NCBI GenBank assembly: GCA_016792935.1
Contig: JAEUJS010000708.1
Coordinates: 21,001-85,000 of the forward strand
DNA from: Archangium sp.
Lineage (GTDB): Bacteria; Myxococcota; Myxococcia; Myxococcales; Myxococcaceae
Length of the DNA: 64,000 bases
Reading direction: 5' to 3'
Numbering within the stretch: position 1 is the first letter of the stretch; each line of letters opens with the position of its first letter. The translations under genes and the position numbers were made by a program. The notes beneath the pieces were generated by a model, which worked only from the letters and a program-made list of their open reading frames with translations, was not told where the DNA came from and ran no database searches. This document shows, one piece after another, positions 15,839 to 23,917 of the stretch.

Positions 15839-17293
15839 ATGCGTTCCGGGCACCAAAGCGACGAGGGCTTCATCGGGCGAGCACGTGAGCGCGCCGAGTT
15901 TGTTGCATTGTTTCAGCGCAAGGGCGCGTCACTGGTCACCTGTCTGGGTCGACGGCGCATCGGCAAGAGCCGCTTCATCGCCGAGTGTGCGCGCCAGGCC
16001 GACCTCTTTCTCTCGTTCAGTGGGCTCGCGCCGCGCGAGGGCCTCGGAAAGCAGGAACAGCTTCTGGCCTTCGCTGAACAGCTCGCGAAGCAGACCAAAA
16101 TGCCGCGCGTGGCGCTCGACAGCTGGCCGACTGCCCTTCGACTCCTCGACAGTCAGTTGCCCACGACTGGCTCGGTGGTGGTGGTTCTCGACGAGATCTC
16201 GTGGATGGCGATTGGCGATCGCGACTTCGCAGGCCACCTCAAGACCGAGTGGGACGAACGTCTCTCGAAGCGTCGCGGGCTGATTCTCGTGCTGTGCGGC
16301 TCGGTGTCGTCGTGGATCGAGGAGAACATTCTCAACAGCACCGGCTTCGTCGGCAGGTGCACCTGGCAGTTTCACTTGAAGCCGTTGCCTCTCGACGAGT
16401 GCGCAGCTTTCTGGGGCACGCGCTCGTCACGTGTGAGCGCCGCCGAGAAGTGGCGCATGTTGGCCGTCACTGGCGGGGTTCCCGGCTACCTCGAGCAGGT
16501 GCTGCCATCGAAGACCGCCGACGAGAACGTCGAGCGGCTCTGCTTCAACCCGAGCGGCATGCTGTTTCACGAATGCCGACGAATCTTCCACGACATCTTC
16601 AGCCGCCGCGCTGGCGCCTACGAGGCAATCGCCGCGACCCTCGCCGCTGGGCCCAGAACGCTGCAGGAAATTGGTGACGCCCTGGGCCGCGAGCGCGGCG
16701 GTTCGCTCGGAGATGCGTTGCGCGACCTCGAACTCGCAGGCTTCTTGCGCCGCGATGCGTTCTGCGACCCCCTCACCGGGAAGACGCGGCCTCGGGAGCA
16801 CCGCTACCGCGTCTGCGACCCGTATCTGCGCTTTCACCTCAAGTACGTCGCGCCGAACGAAGAGCGCATCAACAAGGGGCTGTACCAACACGCATCATTC
16901 GAGAGGCTCGAGGCGTGGGACACCATCATGGGGTTGCAGTTCGAGGCGCTGGTGCTCGACAGCCAGGAAGTGCTCTTCAAGCGCCTCGGGCTTGCCAATC
17001 GCGCGGTGCTCAACGCCGGGCCGTATGCGCAGGGCAAGACCCTGCGACGTGAGGCGTGTCAGATCGACTTCCTCATTCGCACCCGGGAGTCCCTGTACAT
17101 CGTCGAGCTGAAGTGCCGACGTGTGGTCGGCGTCGATGTCATCGCCGACGTGAAGCGGAAGATCGAGCGGCTCAAGCTGCCGAAGGGGCAGTCGTTTCGA
17201 GCCGTGCTGGTCCACACAGGCAAGCTCGACCCCGCGGTCGAGGAGTCGGACTACTTCGACGTCATCATCAACGCCGACGAGTGGCTGAGCTGA
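15839..17293 (+). CDS. Archaeal-type P-loop ATPase with DUF234/PD-(D/E)XK-like C-terminus
   Basis: This is a 484-residue protein. The N-terminus FIGRARERAEF is followed by a P-loop-like GRRRIGKSRFI, then a Walker B VVVVLDEISWMA and a sensor-like ILVLCGSVSSW. The middle is a winged-helix region (GPRTLQEIGDALGR...LRDLELAGFLRR). The C-terminal block CQIDFLIRTRESLYIVELK matches the D...ExK core of PD-(D/E)XK nuclease-like domains (DUF234). Such ATPases are scattered among archaea and bacteria, move horizontally and have no firm cellular role. An in-frame ATG at 15809 would add ten residues and place the third repeat copy inside the gene; 15839 is preferred. Early codons are less G/C-rich than in the neighbours. 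Confidence 0.78.
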   Translation: MRSGHQSDEGFIGRARERAEFVALFQRKGASLVTCLGRRRIGKSRFIAECARQADLFLSFSGLAPREGLGKQEQLLAFAEQLAKQTKMPRVALDSWPTALRLLDSQLPTTGSVVVVLDEISWMAIGDRDFAGHLKTEWDERLSKRRGLILVLCGSVSSWIEENILNSTGFVGRCTWQFHLKPLPLDECAAFWGTRSSRVSAAEKWRMLAVTGGVPGYLEQVLPSKTADENVERLCFNPSGMLFHECRRIFHDIFSRRAGAYEAIAATLAAGPRTLQEIGDALGRERGGSLGDALRDLELAGFLRRDAFCDPLTGKTRPREHRYRVCDPYLRFHLKYVAPNEERINKGLYQHASFERLEAWDTIMGLQFEALVLDSQEVLFKRLGLANRAVLNAGPYAQGKTLRREACQIDFLIRTRESLYIVELKCRRVVGVDVIADVKRKIERLKLPKGQSFRAVLVHTGKLDPAVEESDYFDVIINADEWLS

Positions 17294-17382
17294 CGCCGCT
17301 CGCCCGACCGCTCGACCCGAGACTTCGACCGCTCGCCCACTCGCCCCCGCCCCACGCGGCGCCGCCGGTCAACGTGGCGACC

Positions 17383-18051
17383 ATGAACGCTCCCGTGGCT
17401 CCGAAGCTCATCAGATCAGCCGACGAGTCGGCTGGGGCAGTCATCGATGGCACCGCGCATTCCGCCGACGAGCTTCGTGAAGCAGTCACGCGTCCTCACG
17501 AGTTGCTGCAGCTCGTGCTCACGCAACGTGAGCGGCTCTTCACGTCCGTCGCGCGCGCCTCGAATCTCTGGTGGCTCGTCGGAGCGATGTTGCTGGGCAC
17601 CGCTCTCTACGCGGTCCCCTTCGGCGTCGTGCTCGACGGGCTGCACTTCTGGAAGGTGCCGGCGCTGCTGCTCGGCTCGGTCGCCATCTGCGCGCCGTCG
17701 CTCCACGTCGTGGGAGCCTTCGTCGGCACGCGCCTCTCGCTCCCGCAGACGTTGAGCCTCAGTCTGCTCATCTGCTCCGTCGCCTCGCTCTTCACGTTCG
17801 GCTTCTTCCCCATCATGTGGTTCCTCGGAGCGACCGTCGGAGACGGGGCGACCGCGCGCGCCCTCGCCGGCTTGTTGCTCAGCGTCTCGGTGCTCGCGGG
17901 CGTCGCGCACTCGCTGCGCTCCCAACACGCCGTCGGAAGACTGCGCGAGTTCCGCGGGCCGCTGACGCCGCTCTTCTTGCTGTGGACCGTGCTCTTCCTC
18001 TTCATCACCTGGCGGCTCGCGCTCGTGCTCGACCTCGGAAGCAGCACGTGA
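17383..18051 (+). CDS. Multi-pass membrane protein A of a paralogous pair
   Basis: This is a 222-residue protein. A soluble N-terminus (about 65 residues) is followed by about six hydrophobic segments (WWLVGAMLLGTALYAVPFG, PALLLGSVAICAPSLHVVGA, LSLSLLICSVASLFTFGFF, AGLLLSVSVLAGVAHSL, LFLLWTVLFLFITWRLAL). Residues 10-19 (IRSADESAGA) are encoded by a 29-bp repeat with a palindromic core that is also found in the gene at 60744, so the N-terminus carries an inserted element. The stop overlaps the GTG of gene B. Hydrophobic pattern and motifs (LPQTLSLSLL compared with QVQTLSFSLF) show A and B are related. Family unknown. Confidence 0.72.
   Translation: MNAPVAPKLIRSADESAGAVIDGTAHSADELREAVTRPHELLQLVLTQRERLFTSVARASNLWWLVGAMLLGTALYAVPFGVVLDGLHFWKVPALLLGSVAICAPSLHVVGAFVGTRLSLPQTLSLSLLICSVASLFTFGFFPIMWFLGATVGDGATARALAGLLLSVSVLAGVAHSLRSQHAVGRLREFRGPLTPLFLLWTVLFLFITWRLALVLDLGSST
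17410..17438. repeat. Palindromic element copy 1 (inside membrane gene A)
   Basis: These 29 bases are identical to 60924-60952. The core CAGCCGACGAGTCGGCTG (17417-17434) is a perfect 8-bp inverted repeat around GA. The copy is in frame and encodes SADESAG-containing residues near the N-terminus of the membrane protein. Confidence 0.85.
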
Positions 18052-18704
18052 AACGCATCGTCTTCACGCTCATCGCAGCCGCGGGCGCGTACGGCTTTTC
18101 CATCGGCTGCGTGCACTCGCTGCGGTACGGCGTACACAACGTCATCAAGTTCCCGCTCTTTCTTCTCGTCACCGCGAGCGTCTGCGGACTTGCGTATTTC
18201 GTCGTCGCGAGCGCGTTCGGAGCGGGCCTCAAGTTCGCGCAGGTGCAGACGCTGAGCTTCTCGTTGTTCCGCGACGCGTCGGTGTTGCTCGCGAGCTTCG
18301 CGACGGTGAGCCTGTTTCTCTCGCTCGCGCTGCAGCGGCCCGACGCGAAGGGCCTTCACGAGTACCCGCTCTTCATGGCGGCGAACGTGGTGCTCATCGG
18401 GTTCTGCGGAGTGGTCGCGTTGCTCCGCCAATCGCGCGACGTGCTCACGTCGACCACGCTGACGCGAACGCGCGCCGGTGTGCTCGTCGCCTGCTGGCTC
18501 GCGCTCTCACTCTTCGTCGGCAGTCAGGCGGCGTGGTTCTTCCGGCCCTTCTTCGGAGTCGCCACCATCAGCGCCGACGCGACGCCGTTCTTCCTGGGCA
18601 CGCAGCCCGACTTCCGCGGAGCGACGAGCTTCTACGAGGCGCTGTGGGACCTGTTCGATCCGCCGAACGAAACGCGCATCGAGTTCGAGCGCGTCACGGA
18701 CTGA
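18048..18704 (+). CDS. Multi-pass membrane protein B of a paralogous pair
   Basis: This is a 218-residue integral membrane protein beginning with GTG at 18048, which overlaps the stop of gene A (GTGA). Hydrophobic segments include IVFTLIAAAGAYGFSIGC, FPLFLLVTASVCGLAYFVV, ASVLLASFATVSLFLSLAL, FMAANVVLIGFCGVVALL and AGVLVACWLALSLFVGSQAA. The C-terminal tail FLGTQPDFRGATSFYEALWD is soluble. It has the same order of helices as gene A but lacks A's soluble N-terminus, so the two probably arose by duplication and may form a heteromer. No transport or enzymatic motif was recognised. Confidence 0.72.
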   Translation: MKRIVFTLIAAAGAYGFSIGCVHSLRYGVHNVIKFPLFLLVTASVCGLAYFVVASAFGAGLKFAQVQTLSFSLFRDASVLLASFATVSLFLSLALQRPDAKGLHEYPLFMAANVVLIGFCGVVALLRQSRDVLTSTTLTRTRAGVLVACWLALSLFVGSQAAWFFRPFFGVATISADATPFFLGTQPDFRGATSFYEALWDLFDPPNETRIEFERVTD

Positions 18705-18777
18705 TCACGTCGAGGAGGACCATCGTTCAGCGCAACAACGTGCCCAGCAGCGACACCCGGCTTGTCAGTTCCCCGCA

Positions 18778-18963
18778 GTGACGAGCGACTCCGCCGAAGC
18801 GACGTTTCTCGCAGCCGTTGGCTGCGTCATTGGCGTGATCGCGACCAGCAGCAACCCTTTCACGGCAGGCGCCTCTCCGGTCTTGGTTGGAGTCGCGATC
18901 GCGCTCGCAGCTGGCGGTCGATGTCGTCGGTGGCCCAATTCCTGTCGCTCTCACGGTTGTTGA
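18778..18963 (+). CDS. Short hydrophobic ORF, possibly the 5' part of a frameshifted gene
   Basis: This is a 61-residue frame starting with GTG (MTSDSAEATFLAAVGCVIG...). It has two hydrophobic stretches, FLAAVGCVIGVIA and VLVGVAIALAAGG, then decays into Arg/Cys-rich residues (RCRRWPNSCRSHGC) that look non-coding. The coding-like character seems to continue in the +1 frame (18887-19345). It may be the N-terminal membrane part of one gene interrupted by a frameshift. Third-codon positions are less G/C-biased than in the surrounding genes. Confidence 0.35.
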   Translation: MTSDSAEATFLAAVGCVIGVIATSSNPFTAGASPVLVGVAIALAAGGRCRRWPNSCRSHGC

Positions 18964-19345
18964 TCGCCGGCTTCGTGTTGGTGATGACAAGAAGGCGGAG
19001 CGCGTTCTGGATCAAGACGTCCTCGCGCTCGTGCGGAATCGTGTCGCTGCGGAAATCGGTCGACGGTCGTTTGCGGTTGGCGAGGGCGAAGCAATGCTGG
19101 TCGAGTTGCTCGAGTTCTCGTGGGACTGGGTACGAGTTCAGCTCATGGGGCTCGTCGCTCGTGCCGACGCTGGATTTCGCATGCGCGTCTCTTTTCGCGG
19201 ACAGACCGCCATTTTTCATGGGGAGCGTTCGCGCCAGGAATCGTCAGCCCTTCAGCTCATCGCCGACCAGCTCGAACTCGCGATGGACGACGCGATGCGC
19301 TCTCTTGGCGAGTGGTCGGGTCTGGCGCCACCAACTGGTCCTTGA
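18887..19345 (+). CDS. Hypothetical soluble ORF, possibly the 3' part of a frameshifted gene
   Basis: The frame runs 152 codons. The start is uncertain (TTG at 18887 or a later codon). The residues from about LAVDVVGGPIPVALTVVDRR onward look like a folded alpha/beta protein (EAMLVELLEFSWDWVRVQLM, DAGFRMRVSFRGQTAIFHGE, LQLIADQLELAMDDAMRSLG). No family was recognised. It ends five bases before the recF stop on the opposite strand. Codon choice (GTT, TTT, GAT, CGT) is more A/T-tolerant than the neighbours, suggesting a different origin. See the 18778-18963 entry for the possible +1 link. Confidence 0.45.
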   Translation: MESRSRSQLAVDVVGGPIPVALTVVDRRLRVGDDKKAERVLDQDVLALVRNRVAAEIGRRSFAVGEGEAMLVELLEFSWDWVRVQLMGLVARADAGFRMRVSFRGQTAIFHGERSRQESSALQLIADQLELAMDDAMRSLGEWSGLAPPTGP

Positions 19346-19350
19346 ACGCT

Positions 19351-20481
19351 TCACTCGTCTGTGTCGTGTGACGTCTCAACGCGACCCGCGGAGACCCGGA
19401 ACCACTTCGTGTCTGCACCCGCGGCCTTCCGCACCAGCGCCGCATCCGTCGTCGTCAGCAACGTCTGCGCACCCGACTCGGCGAGGTAGTTCATCAAGAA
19501 CGCGTTGCGCTCCGGGTCCAACTCGCTCGACACGTCGTCGAGCAGCAGCAACGGCAGAAACCCATTCTGCGCCGCGAGGTTTTCGATCTCCGCGACCTTC
19601 CACGCCAACACCAGCGCGCGGCTCTGCCCCTGACTCGCGTACGCGCGCGCCGACTTCTCACCGAGCGTGATGTCGACGTCATCCGCGTGTGGACCGACCG
19701 AAGTGAAGCCGCGCTCCACGTCGCGCGTCAGCCGTGCGTCGAGGCGCGACAACATGCGCTCCGCCAATTCGTTCTCCGACGCGGTGCCGAACGCGAGCCC
19801 GTCACCCAGATGCGCGGGCTCGTAGAACCAGGTCGCTTCCAATTCCGAGCGGCCGATTCGCTGAAACGCCGCGCGTGCGCGTTCTGACAACGCAGCCATC
19901 AACGTGCGACGACGCACCCACAGCCGCGCGCCCAGCTTCGAGAGCGTCGCGTCCCACGCCTGCAGGTGACTCATCGGCGCGCGGTCTTTGAGCAGCCGGT
20001 TGCGATTCTTCAGCGCGCGCCCGTACTCGCGGCTCTCGTCGAGATACGCGGGCTGCACGTTGAACACGCTGCGATCGAGAAACGCGCGCCGCCCATCGGG
20101 GCCGCCCTTCACCACGCTCAAGTCATCCGGAGTGAACGCCACCACCGACACGCCGCCGAAGTACGCCTCGAGCGACGACGCGCGCTTTCCGTCGACGAAC
20201 GCGGTGCGTCCTCCGGGAATCACCTCGACCGAAATCTCTCTCTCCGCTCCGGCGATGAGGAACTTTCCGGTGACGCGCGCCTCGTGTTCTCCGAAGCGAA
20301 TCAGTTCCTGCAGCTTGTTGGCGCGCAGCGGCTTCAACGTCGCGAGCAGGTACAGCCCCTCGAGCAGATTCGTCTTCCCCTGACCATTCTGCCCGACGGC
20401 GATGGTCGCGCGCGCCGATGGTTCGAGCGTCAGCGCCTCGAGGTTCCGAAAGTTCCGGTAGCTCAGCGAAAGCAGCCGCAC
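19351..20481 (-). CDS. recF: DNA replication and repair protein RecF
   Basis: This is a 376-residue SMC-like ATPase. The GTG start gives MRLLSLSYRNFRNLEALTLE, the classical RecF N-terminus. It has Walker A GQNGQGKT (about residues 30-37), a signature region YASQGQSRALVLAWKVAE and Walker B LPLLLLDDVSSELD. RecF, with RecO and RecR, loads RecA at gapped DNA. It usually sits in a dnaA-dnaN-recF-gyrB cluster. Here it follows a lipoprotein gene by 13 bases on the same strand, while gyrB is about 36 kb away in this window and dnaA/dnaN are absent. The frame is open upstream to 20658, but that part would overlap the lipoprotein gene. Confidence 0.92.
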   Translation of the reverse strand: MRLLSLSYRNFRNLEALTLEPSARATIAVGQNGQGKTNLLEGLYLLATLKPLRANKLQELIRFGEHEARVTGKFLIAGAEREISVEVIPGGRTAFVDGKRASSLEAYFGGVSVVAFTPDDLSVVKGGPDGRRAFLDRSVFNVQPAYLDESREYGRALKNRNRLLKDRAPMSHLQAWDATLSKLGARLWVRRRTLMAALSERARAAFQRIGRSELEATWFYEPAHLGDGLAFGTASENELAERMLSRLDARLTRDVERGFTSVGPHADDVDITLGEKSARAYASQGQSRALVLAWKVAEIENLAAQNGFLPLLLLDDVSSELDPERNAFLMNYLAESGAQTLLTTTDAALVRKAAGADTKWFRVSAGRVETSHDTDE

Positions 20482-20494
20482 AAAGCCCCTGGCT

Positions 20495-22987
20495 TCAGCG
20501 AACGAACGAACCCACCTGGAACACGCCGTCGTCGAGGAAGACGTGGAGCCGGAACTCGGTGCCTCCGTCTTCGATGCGCGTGCTCGACGTGAAGAGCTTG
20601 CCGCGCGTCTTGTCTTTGCGCGCCCAGGGGCGTCCGCCGTCGGGCTGAACGATTTCACGCCAGTCCATCGGGCGATTCACACCGCCGTCGGGGAACTTGT
20701 TGAGCAGCTTGCCGCTCTCATCCGTGTCCCACCGCGCGATGAAGAGCCCGTGCCTGGCGAGCGCCACCGGCCAGCCGCCGAAGTTCTCGTAGTCGACCAC
20801 GCTGAGCACCGTGCCGTCGGAACTCCCCGGCAGTGGCAGCGCGAGCTGATAGCCGCCGGGGAGGGTGAAGATGCGGCCATCGGAATAGCCGACGCGACCC
20901 AGCGCGCTGCGCGCAGTGTCGAACCACACCTCGAGCGGCTCACCACCGGCGACCGCGAGCGGCCGACTCGACCACCGCGCGGGCGAGCCACCGAAGGTCC
21001 ACTCGAAGACGTTGCGTGACGTCACGAGGTAGCCGCGCGCGCGACCGACGCCGGTGCCCAGCGGCGTTCGCTCGAGCGCGAGGCTGCGAATCGGCACCGA
21101 CGGCTCGGGCTGCAGCTGCGGCGTGAGCTCATCTTTCGATTGGTCTCCCAGCGCGTCGAGCGGGTTCTCGAGGAAGTACAGCGCGTCGTCGGCCGCGATG
21201 ACCATCGACAGCGCCCCACCGTCGGTGCCGTTGAACATCTCGCCGCCGATGCTGCGCTCGACCGGCTCGCCGGTCGACGTCACCAGCTTTGGCCCGAATT
21301 TCACTTCGCTCTTCTCTCCCACGTTCTCGTTGAGCGCGAAGCGCACCACCACGCCATCTCGCAGCACGCCCCAGCCTTCCGTGCCGTGAATCGCCGCGAA
21401 CAGCTGCACCGCGCTCTTGCCCGAGAAGTCCGCGTCTTCATCGAGCCGTCGGAAACCCGCCGGGAGCTGCCCCGCAACCGGCGGCTGGTTCACCGCGCTG
21501 TAGCGGTCGGTGATGGCGACCAGTCGCTGTGAACGTTGTCCGTCGGCGAACACCGGCGCCACCGTGACGTCGAGGGGCACGCGCTCGAGGGTCAGCGGCA
21601 ACAGCGTCGACAGCGTCTCGCCGAACCACACCTGCCCGTGGCGCCCGCCGACCGCGACGCCGCGCTGACCGGCTGCCGCGACGATGCCGAGGTTGCTCAC
21701 GTTGCCGATGCTCAGCTGCCGCGGGTCGATGGGCAGGGTGAGCGGCTCGCTCAGACACGCATCACTCGGCACCACCGCGTTGCTCCCCGTGACGCGGAAG
21801 AGCGAGGTGGGAATCTCGGTCGCGCCCGCAGCCGGCGTGCCGATGCAGAACACCTCGACTCCCAGGCCATCGGCGGGCGGGAGCGGCGTGGCGCGCTTGA
21901 GCAGCCCGCCCTTGCACGGCGTGCAGTCGGGCCACGCCAGCTGGAGCGTGTGCTCGGCGCCGTTCAAGCCGACCTGCCAGGTCGAGAGCACGCTGTTCAT
22001 CGGAGAGGTGACCGACTCGATGGCCATCAGGGTCCCGGAGCCGTTGAAGCGCAGCTGCGAGGTGGGCTCCCACGGGCCTCCGGGGAATTCGTCGAAGCCG
22101 CCGTCTCCGCGCGCCACCACCAGCGCGTTCTGCGTGAGAATGACGGCCTCGGTCTTCGGCGGGGTCGCCAGCGGCGGAGGCTCGCCCGCAAACGCGCCGC
22201 GCATCAGCACGCCGACGTCGATGGCGCCCGCATCGATGTCGAACGTTCTGCCGAACTGCAGATCCGTTCCGACGAGGACGACTTCCCCCGCGACCGGTCG
22301 CAGCATGCCCGGCTGCGGGCGCACGCCGTGGAGCAGCGGAAAGCGCTGATTGGCCGGCGGTGTGACGCGCAGCACGCGCGCCGCGTCCCCCGACACGCTC
22401 GACGGACCTGGCCCGCCGTCGATGGCCGAAAAGTAGGCGAGCTGAAAACCCGCGGGCACGCGCGGCGTCAGCCCGGCCAGCACCTGCGCTTCGACGCCCG
22501 ACCCCGTGCCGAACTCGCCCCGGTAGAACACCGCGTCGTGCAGCTGCGCCATCGGCGGATTCGGAGCGGTGCGCAGCCCCTTCTCGACCGAGACCACGAA
22601 GCGACCGTCTTCCAGCCCTGCCATGAGCGGGCCGGGCGTCGAGGTCGCCGCGCGCGCGAGGAAGGTGATGGGGCGGTCGAGCGTCAGCGGGTGGAGCGTG
22701 GCGAACTCCTCGCTCGCGAAGACCGGCAGCTTCGCGTTCCCCTCGAAGCGCGGGCCCTCGTAGAAATACGGATGACAGACGTTGTCGGTGCCGCACACGT
22801 CGCCGGCCACGCACACCGCGTCGCGCACGCCGAGGCCCGCGTTGAAGTCACAGGGAAACGCGTTGCCCTTGTCGAAGAAGATGCCGGTGCACGCCGCGAA
22901 GAGCAGCGCTGCGCTGACCAGGCTGCGTGGTGAGCGAAGCGAGCGCAGGTGGCCCAAATCGAACCGACTGAGCAGAAGGCGCCGCAT
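20495..22987 (-). CDS. Large lipoprotein, 830 aa
   Basis: The ATG at 22987 overlaps the stop of the upstream gene (TGATG). A basic n-region is followed by LVSAALLFAACTG, a lipobox with the acylated Cys at about residue 33. The mature chain begins with a small Cys-containing motif (CDFNAGLGVRDAVCVAGDVC) seen at the start of several myxobacterial lipoproteins. The remaining ~770 residues are beta-rich with many Gly/Pro/Leu turns, as in a propeller or surface protein (RFVVSVEKGLRTAPNPP, GQRGVAVGGRHGQVWFGET). No enzyme motif was recognised. It is cotranscribed with the TolB-like gene upstream and probably with recF downstream. Confidence 0.75.
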   Translation of the reverse strand: MRRLLLSRFDLGHLRSLRSPRSLVSAALLFAACTGIFFDKGNAFPCDFNAGLGVRDAVCVAGDVCGTDNVCHPYFYEGPRFEGNAKLPVFASEEFATLHPLTLDRPITFLARAATSTPGPLMAGLEDGRFVVSVEKGLRTAPNPPMAQLHDAVFYRGEFGTGSGVEAQVLAGLTPRVPAGFQLAYFSAIDGGPGPSSVSGDAARVLRVTPPANQRFPLLHGVRPQPGMLRPVAGEVVLVGTDLQFGRTFDIDAGAIDVGVLMRGAFAGEPPPLATPPKTEAVILTQNALVVARGDGGFDEFPGGPWEPTSQLRFNGSGTLMAIESVTSPMNSVLSTWQVGLNGAEHTLQLAWPDCTPCKGGLLKRATPLPPADGLGVEVFCIGTPAAGATEIPTSLFRVTGSNAVVPSDACLSEPLTLPIDPRQLSIGNVSNLGIVAAAGQRGVAVGGRHGQVWFGETLSTLLPLTLERVPLDVTVAPVFADGQRSQRLVAITDRYSAVNQPPVAGQLPAGFRRLDEDADFSGKSAVQLFAAIHGTEGWGVLRDGVVVRFALNENVGEKSEVKFGPKLVTSTGEPVERSIGGEMFNGTDGGALSMVIAADDALYFLENPLDALGDQSKDELTPQLQPEPSVPIRSLALERTPLGTGVGRARGYLVTSRNVFEWTFGGSPARWSSRPLAVAGGEPLEVWFDTARSALGRVGYSDGRIFTLPGGYQLALPLPGSSDGTVLSVVDYENFGGWPVALARHGLFIARWDTDESGKLLNKFPDGGVNRPMDWREIVQPDGGRPWARKDKTRGKLFTSSTRIEDGGTEFRLHVFLDDGVFQVGSFVR

Positions 22988-23853
22988 CACCAGAACCCTC
23001 CCGCGAACGCGAGGCCTGAAGGCGTCGGCACCAGGCGCAGGCTGATGCGGGTGCGCGCGTCGTCAGGCGGCATCAGCCACACGCCCAGCCCGATGAGAAT
23101 CGCTCCCGCGGCCATCACGCCGATGCCCACGGCCTTCTGAATCGTCAGCGCGTTCTGTTGCTGCACGTAGAAGTCGCGCGGACGCAGGCTCACGCCGCTG
23201 CAGCGACCACCATCCGACACGCCGCCGGGGCAGAGCTCTTCGTTGAGCTGTGATTCCCGCGAGAGCGCCAGCACCTCGACCGCGCCACCCGAGAGCAGCG
23301 TCGCGGCGCCGACGACCAGAACGGTGAACGGCAACACGCGAGAGGGCGGCGGCGGCAGCGGAGACCCCGTCGCTTCCGACGCGGCGTACGGAATCAGGTC
23401 ACGAATCGCCTCGAGCGAGCCGGCCAGCTTGCTCGAGCGGCTGGCGGTCGCCGACTTCTCGGTGTCGATCATCTGCAGCGTGAGCTGGTACGCGCTCCCG
23501 ACGCGCGCCAGCTGACCGGAGAGCACGAAGCGCGCTGCCACCAACTTCGACAAGTCCACGCCGCACGCCATCGGGTCGCTCTCGCACACGCCGAAGAGCT
23601 GCCGCTGACGGTCCGCTCCGAGCAGCGTCTGAATGTCGCGCGGCCCGAGCACTTCGAAGAAGCCTCGGCCCGCGAGGTACGTCACCACCGCGTCGCCGAC
23701 GGCTTGCGCCTCTTCAGGCGACACCTTCTGCGCGGTGAATTCGTTCACCACCAGGCGCGGCTTCGCGGACGGATTTGATGGCGCGGCTGGAGCGTCGGCG
23801 GCGGCCGCGCTCAACGCCAGGAGACACACTGCGACCGTGACTGACCGGGGCAT
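22987..23853 (-). CDS. Exported TolB/FlgO-like protein with C-terminal membrane segments
   Basis: This is a 288-residue protein. The Sec signal peptide is MPRSVTVAVCLLALSAAAAD. Residues about 35-150 read RLVVNEFTAQKVSPEEAQAV, VTYLAGRGFFEVLGPRDIQT and ARFVLSGQLARVGSAYQLTL, a pattern resembling the TolB N-terminal/FlgO-type domain. Two hydrophobic segments follow (LPFTVLVVGAATLLSGGAVE and AVGIGVMAAGAILIGLGVWL), so the C-terminus is membrane-anchored. It resembles envelope proteins common in myxobacteria; the exact role is unknown. The ATG at 23853 is divergent from the helical gene whose start is near 23918. Confidence 0.7.
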   Translation of the reverse strand: MPRSVTVAVCLLALSAAAADAPAAPSNPSAKPRLVVNEFTAQKVSPEEAQAVGDAVVTYLAGRGFFEVLGPRDIQTLLGADRQRQLFGVCESDPMACGVDLSKLVAARFVLSGQLARVGSAYQLTLQMIDTEKSATASRSSKLAGSLEAIRDLIPYAASEATGSPLPPPPSRVLPFTVLVVGAATLLSGGAVEVLALSRESQLNEELCPGGVSDGGRCSGVSLRPRDFYVQQQNALTIQKAVGIGVMAAGAILIGLGVWLMPPDDARTRISLRLVPTPSGLAFAGGFW

Positions 23854-23917
23854 GGCTGGACCGTACCTGAAGCAACACGCGACGCCCCGGAGAGTTGCGT
23901 TTTGCGCCACACTTTGC

